Shown in pieces: positions 59,385 through 64,000 of a DNA stretch of 64,000 nt. Numbering within the stretch: position 1 is the stretch's first letter; each line of letters opens with the position of its first letter. The notes beneath the pieces are model-generated. The model was not told where the DNA came from. It ran no database searches and saw only the letters and a list, made by a program, of their open reading frames with translations. The stretch spans positions 968,501 to 1,032,500 of the forward strand of contig BSQZ01000069.1 of NCBI GenBank assembly GCA_033239005.1, read 5' to 3'. The stretch is from Lamellibrachia satsuma. Taxonomy: Eukaryota; Annelida; Polychaeta; Sabellida; Siboglinidae. The position numbers and the translations under genes are program-made.

Positions 59385-59500
59385 TGTTGGTGAGTTCATC
59401 ATTGGTCGTGTGATCAAGGCTGTGAATGAATGTACTTGTAGGTAAGTTCATCATTGGTCGTGTGATCAAGGCTGTGAATGAATGTACTTGTAGGTGAGTT
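59385..59500. repeat. ~54-bp triplication carrying the PINCH exon 5 acceptor region
   Basis: Three copies of TGAATGTACTTGTAG|GTGAGT then TCATCATTGGTCGTGTGATC. The first has TTGG and no acceptor AG; the second has TAG|GTAAGT and would run into a stop; the third is the real exon 5 start. Confidence 0.93.
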
Positions 59501-59614
59501 CATCATTGGTCGTGTGATCAAGGCGATGCATGCCAGCTGGCACCCAAACTGCTTCCTGTGTGAGATGTGTACGGCTCCACTCGCTGAGTCTGGCTTTATC
59601 AAGAACGCTGGCAG
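59494..59614 (+). CDS. PINCH exon 5: body of LIM2
   Basis: Acceptor tacttgtag|GTGAGTTC, donor GGCAG|gtcagt. [20 protein letters not shown] is followed by [20 protein letters not shown]. Two partial copies of the exon start lie directly upstream (59,390-59,493); only the third copy continues into the rest of the exon, which fixes the real acceptor. Confidence 0.96.
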
Positions 59615-59924
59615 GTCAGTTGACACACATCTTACCATCTGTGCCACAGTAGAATCAGAGTACTCAACTTACCAAGTGCCATATTTGTCCATACCAGCAT
59701 TATCGCCCAATTCCCCAAAAGTTGCATTAATTACCACCCCCATCTTGACCACATACATAAAATATTTATTATAAAAAATGGAGACAATAAACATAAAAAT
59801 GCCACAAAATAGCCAGAAAAATGTTCAATATTCTTCACGTCATCTGCTCCATTGTTTTAGCCGCCAGGTGGCACTTCGGCCTATGTGCATTGAATCAAAT
59901 TCGATTTGCGTCAGCACTTTGGCA

Positions 59925-60075
59925 ATTGGCCGTAGTACAAAAGTAGTTCCGCCTGTATGTACTATAATGTAAGGCTACACATAGTTTTGTAATTTACCCG
60001 ATCTAACAATCAAAGTCATTTCTTTTGTTGACTTTAAAATAGAAGTACACAGTCTTTTGTTACCCACCACACATA
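59925..60075 (+). mobile_element. Interspersed element 'A', 3' part
   Basis: Shares AGTTTTGTAATTTACCCGAT, CTAACAATCAAAGT and ACAGTCTTTTGTTAC with the copies at 34.4 and 63.1 kb. Its 3' end leads straight into the next tandem repeat. Confidence 0.65.
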
Positions 60076-60490
60076 TTACATACTACCACATCATTACTTA
60101 CTATTCACACACTGCACACATTACTTACTATTCACACACTACACACATTACTTACCATTCATACACTACACGCATTACTTACTATTCACATATTACTTAC
60201 TGTTCACACACTACACATATTGCTTACCATTCACACAACACACATACTTACTGTTCACACACTACACAGCAGTACTCGTATTACTTACTATACACACACT
60301 ACACGGCAGTACACGCATTACTTACTATTCACACAATATACACATTACTTTCTATTCACACACTACACATATTACTCTTTACACACTACACACATTACTT
60401 ACTATTCACATGCCACACATATTACTTACTGTTCACATACTACACATATTACTTGCTGTTCACACACAGCACATATTACTTACTAATAGG
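60065..60490. repeat. ~26-27-bp tandem repeat, about 15 diverged copies
   Basis: Units resemble ATTACTTACTATTCACACAC followed by TACACAC. It appears to grow from the end of element 'A' (ATTACCTGAACTATTCATGA in the 34.6-kb copy). Confidence 0.92.
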
Positions 60491-60524
60491 AACATGTTTT
60501 GATGTATCTATAGAACTGTGTGAA

Positions 60525-60577
60525 TGGAGTGTGTTGTGTTGTCAGGGCATTGTGTCACAAGTGTGTTGTGTTATCAG
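60525..60577. repeat. 32-bp duplication carrying the PINCH exon 6 acceptor
   Basis: GTGTGTTGTGTTGTCAG|GGC at 60,545 and GTGTGTTGTGTTATCAG|GGC at 60,577, both followed by TTGTGTCAC. Only the second continues into exon 6. Confidence 0.92.
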
Positions 60578-60649
60578 GGCGTTGTGTCACGAGTGCAATG
60601 CGAAGGAGAAGGCGCGAGGCATCAACAAGTACATCTGTCATAAGTGCCA
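60578..60649 (+). CDS. PINCH exon 6: end of LIM2, start of LIM3
   Basis: Acceptor gtgttatcag|GGCGTTG, donor AAGTGCCA|gtgagt. RALCHECNAKEKARGINKYI then CHKC matches the EKARGLGKYICQKC region of LIMS1. A decoy acceptor copy lies 32 bp upstream, and the 3' end with its donor is repeated about nine times downstream. Confidence 0.96.
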
Positions 60650-60886
60650 GTGAGTAGTACATCTGTCATAAGTGCCAGTGAGTAGTACATCTGTCATAAG
60701 TGCCAGTGAGTAGTACATCTGTCATAAGTGCCAGTGAGTAGTACATCTGTCATAAGTGCCAGTGAGTAGTACATCTGTCATAAGTGCCAGTGAGTAGTAC
60801 ATCTGTCATAAGTGCCAGTGAGTAGTACATCTGTCATAAGTGCCAGTGAGTAGTACATCTGTCATAAGTGCCAGTGAGTAGTACAT
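60630..60886. repeat. 28-bp tandem repeat, about 9 copies, each carrying the PINCH exon 6 donor
   Basis: Unit TACATCTGTCATAAGTGCCA|GTGAGTAG is the last 20 bases of exon 6 (encoding YICHKC) plus its donor. Copies are essentially identical, so the expansion is recent. 28 bp shifts frame and TGA follows each donor position if read through. Confidence 0.97.
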
Positions 60887-60956
60887 GGAGCATTTATTTA
60901 TTCAGTTATGATTCTAGCCTGATGGTTATGAACAAGATAAGTTCTTATATAGCACA

Positions 60957-61262
60957 GTGTGTGGGGCGTGTAGCGGTTAGAAGGCCAGACTCTCAAGAGA
61001 CAGAACCCGGTTTTGCTGCCGTTTTGAAATTATGTGAAAAAAGCAGTTTCGTTCACACTACATTGCCACAATTCATTCAGCTGTATGAATGTGGTTACAG
61101 ACAGGTGGATATGTGAACAAATAGTCTTCATGCAGTAATTGCAGGGTGGCTGAATGCTTCCCAGAGAAGTCGAGAAGGCTTTGGAATGAACAGGTCTGCC
61201 ATGGGGTGAAGCGTAAAGTACCTTGAGCAGTCCTAAGGACTGGATACTATGCTATATAAGAA
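60957..61262 (+). mobile_element. tRNA-derived SINE copy
   Basis: Head GGGGCGTGTAGCGGTTAGAA with ACCCGGTTTTGCT (degenerate B box), body CAGCTGTATGAATGTGGTTA, tail AAGGACTGGATACTATGCTA. It lies tail to tail with the next, antisense copy. Confidence 0.8.
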
Positions 61263-61389
61263 CGTACCTTTTTCACAGTATCCAGTCCTTGTGACTGTTC
61301 AAAGCACTTTACACATCACCCCCTGGAAGACCCATTCCAACACCAACTCAACTTCTCTCGGAAGCATGCAGCCATGCTGCAACTACTGC

Positions 61390-62067
61390 CAGACATGGGG
61401 GTCAATTCCATTGTGGAATTGAAATTGACCCTCCACTCCAATTCTGGAATTGGAATTGATTTTCGAAAGTCAGTTGGAATGGGAATTAATTTCTTTGGAA
61501 TTATTAACCTGATACTGTTAATTTTTACCCCTTAAATTTACTATTAAAATTTGTCTGCTATTAGTATGTCACCCTGAATCTGGCAACAGACAGGAAGCTG
61601 TCAACATTATAGCATAGACACTGTCTACTCTGTTATTGAAACATTGTGAACAAGAACAATATAATCAAGCATTTGCATCAAAAACAAATGCTAAGTTACT
61701 GTAACAGACAGTAAAACAGTAAAACCACCAAAGTCAGACCATTCAGGCCATATCTCATTTTCTTTCTCAGTGGACAAAGTGTATTTCCCCATGGAGAACA
61801 CATGTTGGTGATTAGGATGTTGAAAACTCAAAGTTAACAGTAAATTTGATGAAGTATCAATGGTACTATAACTGATATACCTAATAAACGGGGAAACTGT
61901 TCAAAACTCAGATTAACGACCCCACTGTCCAGGGCTGTCCAAAATGTCTGGTTAGCAAAAATCCTGGAGAGGTGTTGCAGCAGAAAGTACATATCAAATG
62001 GCTGAATGCCATTTTTTAAGTTTTTTATAGCAAACCTGACATATAGATATATATACATATATATAAT

Positions 62068-62111
<44 letters not shown>

Positions 62112-62351
62112 TTGAATGAACAGTAGTTAATTTGTTAATCATGTCTCATTAAATATGATTGTACACACATGATTTCAAGTACAAATAAAACTCTGTTAAA
62201 AGAATTGGATTTGAATTTTTCATTAGCCTAGAATTTAAAAAGTTGGAATTAGAATTGACAATTTGGAATTGGAATGGGAATTGATAATTTGGAATTGATA
62301 TTTGCAAGGCAGAATTGGAATAGATTTTTTTGGAATTGACCCCATGTCTGA
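61390..62351. mobile_element. Non-autonomous DNA transposon (~960 bp) nested in a SINE
   Basis: Ends are inverted repeats: CAGACATGGGGGTCAATTCC at the left, GGAATTGACCCCATGTCTG at the right, with further AATTGGAATTG-rich sub-terminal repeats on both sides. CAG...CTG termini are hAT-like, but a clear 8-bp target duplication was not found. It contains a (TA)n tract (62,040-62,108) and no transposase frame. Confidence 0.8.
62040..62108. repeat. (TA)n microsatellite
   Basis: Interrupted alternating TA tract inside the nested DNA transposon. Confidence 0.95.
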
Positions 62352-62552
62352 TGCACGAAGACTATTTGCTCACTACTGTCTGTAGCCAGGTAGTCATTTA
62401 TACAGGTGAGCTGAAAAAAATTTCAGCAGCTTTGAATCACTCAGCTATATAGATATTATTATTTGTAAATACATATTTTAATTCTAAAAATATAGGTTTA
62501 ATGTTGATTGCCAAGTAAAGGATTGACTAAAATTCAGATTTCTCTATTGCAG

Positions 62553-62630
62553 TTCGCTGATTGAGGAAGGCCACATCAAGTTCAAGGGTGAGCCATATCA
62601 CCCCTACCACTTCAACTGCAACAGTTGTGG
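62553..62630 (+). CDS. PINCH exon 7: body of LIM3
   Basis: Acceptor ctctattgcag|TTCGCTG, donor TTGTGG|gtgagt. SLIEEGHIKFKGEPYHPYHF then NCNSCG supplies H208, H211, C214 and C217. Phase 2 to 2. Confidence 0.96.
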
Positions 62631-63084
62631 GTGAGTAGGAGATAAAACCAAGTTTATGGTTATAATATTGTGACAAGTGACAGCAATTTTTTCTTTGGAG
62701 GAACTAATTATAATCATTGAGCAACTTTTTATTGTAACACAATTTTCATCATCTTTAAATTTTTCCTTAATTATCTGAACATTCAATAAGTCTTTTAATT
62801 ATCAAAAAAGTTTGACCATTGGATACTTATTTAGGTTTAAACCACCACAACATTGGCCATTAACACAGTTTTCCTTTAAAAGATTTTTACACTGAAACTT
62901 TTATAACAGATCATAATTTTGTTACTGTTGAACAAGTTTTTCTTAATGGTCATGACGTTTAGAATATAGAACAAGATGTCGTGAAATAATCACAACATTT
63001 CAGTAATTCACTTAAAAACCCTCATCAGTTTGAATTATTTGCTTGTTTAATTTCAGACTCATTTCACACAAAAATAACCTATCT

Positions 63085-63440
63085 ACATCCACGATGACAC
63101 GCTCGCTTATTTGGGCAAATTTGTTATTTAGTTTTCGTGAAATCTTCAGACAAACTAAATTATTTTTGAACATATCCGGTCAAAATTCAGTGAATAAAAT
63201 GGGCAGAAGTAGTCCAGCTTTATACACTATGACATAAATATATTCACACTTTTGCAAGTTACCCGATCTAATGATCAAAGTGATTTATTTTGATGATTTT
63301 AACAAAAGTGCATATTCTTCTGTTAAGTGACTGCACATGTTATTTAAACTATTCACATGCTACATATTTCAACTATTCACATGCTACATATTTCAACTAT
63401 TCACATGCTACATATTTGAACATCAGTGAACAATGTGCTC
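63085..63440 (+). mobile_element. Interspersed element 'A', full-length-like copy with 3' internal repeat
   Basis: Landmarks GTGAAATCTTCAGACAAACT, AAATTATTTTTGAACATATC, AAGTTACCCGATCTAATGAT and CATATTCTTCTGTTAAGTGA. Near its 3' end a 24-bp unit (ACTATTCACATGCTACATAT-TTCA) is present three times, where the 34.6-kb copy has a single ACTATTCATGAACTACAGAT. Confidence 0.75.
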
Positions 63441-63545
63441 AGTGAACCTGATTCACAATGTGCTCAATGAACCTAATTCACAATGTGCTCAGTGCACCTG
63501 ATTCACATTGTGCTCAGTGCACCTGATTCACATTGTGCTCAATGA
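63428..63545. repeat. 27-29-bp tandem repeat, about 4-5 copies
   Basis: Unit CACAATGTGCTCAGTGAACC then TGATT. It begins inside the end of element 'A' and stops about 35 bp before PINCH exon 8. Confidence 0.93.
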
Positions 63546-63576
63546 ATTGAAGAGATTCAATGGCTGTTGTTTTCAG

Positions 63577-63672
63577 CGTGGAGTTGACCTGTGAAGCCAG
63601 GGAGAAGACTGGAGAGTTGTACTGTCTCCGCTGTCATGACAAGATGGGCATCCCTATCTGTGGGGCATGCAG
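63577..63672 (+). CDS. PINCH exon 8: end of LIM3, start of LIM4
   Basis: Acceptor ttgttttcag|CGTGGAG, donor GCATGCAG|gtcagt. [20 protein letters not shown] is followed by [11 protein letters not shown], closing LIM3 (C234, C237) and opening LIM4 (C246, C249). The next exon is beyond the window. Confidence 0.96.
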
Positions 63673-63879
63673 GTCAGTGTCACTGTTGACAGCAAACCAC
63701 AATTGTGGACAGATTATAGAAAACTCACTCTGCTAAATGCTGTGTTATCTGCTGGGAAGTAAATGTAGACAGGTTCCATGGTAGGTGGGAACTGGAGATC
63801 CTTTTGATTGGTTGTGATGTTGCTGCGCATTCTGCTCGGAGACAGGTTGTACTTTGTATCCCAGTTGATGCATAAAACC

Positions 63880-63992
63880 ATTTTGTATGATCTCTGGCTG
63901 CCTTTGTATGATCTCTGGCTGCCTTTGTATGATCTCTGGCTGCCTTTGTATGATATCTGGCTGCCTTTGTATGATCTCTGGCTGCCTTCTCC
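63880..63992. repeat. 21-bp tandem repeat, about 5 copies, at the window edge
   Basis: Unit TTTGTATGATCTCTGGCTGCC. 21 bp is seven codons, so the minus strand shows a chance AARDHTK repeat frame; not a gene. Confidence 0.95.
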
Positions 63993-64000
63993 CCCATCCT

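Larger units (their letters stand above)
61264..62430 (-). mobile_element. Antisense SINE copy split by a DNA transposon
   Basis: SINE sequence runs 61,268-61,389 (tail and body, GTATCCAGTCCTTGTGAC) and resumes at 62,350-62,430 (GAAGACTATTTGC, TGTCTGTAGCCAGGTAGTCA). The uninterrupted copy at 58.4-58.7 kb has these parts contiguous. Confidence 0.8.
49039..63672 (+). other. Gene locus: PINCH (LIMS1/LIMS2 type) LIM-only adaptor, 5' part with two alternative first exons
   Basis: PINCH binds integrin-linked kinase through LIM1 and forms the ILK-PINCH-parvin complex at integrin adhesions. Either first exon joins in the same phase to seven common exons, with all junction phases agreeing (749 coding nt from exon 1a to the last exon seen). 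With exon 1a numbering, LIM1 zinc ligands are C63, C66, H85, C88, C91, C94, C112, D115; LIM2: C124, C127, H144, C147, C150, C153, C171, C174; LIM3: C188, C191, H208, H211, C214, C217, C234, C237; LIM4 begins at C246 and C249. Segments such as [30 protein letters not shown] and [13 protein letters not shown] are near-identical to vertebrate PINCH. LIM4's remainder and LIM5 lie beyond the right edge. Confidence 0.95.

Noticed and set aside
60057..60653. 198-codon frame rich in His, Thr and Tyr ending in EKARGINKYICHKCQ
   Set aside because: The first part is the tandem repeat at 60.07-60.49 kb; only the last 24 codons are real (PINCH exon 6).

Overview
This is animal (metazoan) nuclear DNA. Small coding exons with GT-AG boundaries sit in long introns, there is no bacterial gene organisation, and non-LTR retrotransposons, tRNA-derived SINEs, MITE-like elements and very many tandem repeats fill the rest. 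The element content and protein divergence suggest a marine invertebrate (lophotrochozoan or invertebrate deuterostome). The phylum cannot be fixed from sequence reading alone.

Two conserved genes lie head to head. On the minus strand, sixteen exons between 41,936 and 12,682 join in one unbroken frame (672 codons) into an organellar Na+/H+ exchanger of the NHE6/NHE7/NHE9 (SLC9A6/7/9) type; only the last short C-terminal stretch was not found. On the plus strand, from 49,039 to beyond the right edge, is PINCH (LIMS1/2 type), the LIM-only adaptor of the ILK-PINCH-parvin complex. It has two alternative, mutually similar first exons followed by exons for LIM1 to LIM3 and the first cysteines of LIM4. 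About 7.1 kb separates the two start codons. The proteins act in different places (endosomal pH versus integrin adhesion), so no joint function is implied.

Layout: 1-12.6 kb, retrotransposon pieces (one with a 5'-truncated but long intact reverse transcriptase at 6.5-8.1 kb) and minisatellites; 12.7-42 kb, exchanger gene with repeat-filled introns; 42-49 kb, intergenic; 49-64 kb, PINCH gene.

The most striking feature is how many minisatellites include an exon-intron boundary of the two genes. At least eight repeat blocks are made of units that each carry a copy of the real splice acceptor or donor plus the adjoining exon bases. They range from 2-3 copies to about 28 and occur in both genes, on both strands, at 3' and 5' splice sites. 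In two cases (exchanger exon 10, PINCH exon 2) the nearest units are multiples of three long and open, so use of an upstream acceptor would add 16 or 23 residues in frame. Other arrays arise inside mobile elements: a 27-bp array expanded inside the coding end of a LINE, and 24-26-bp arrays expanded inside copies of one unclassified interspersed element. A nine-copy MITE-like family, a foldback element, a SINE family with one copy split by a DNA transposon, and a LINE family with a 10-bp 3' terminal repeat complete the picture.
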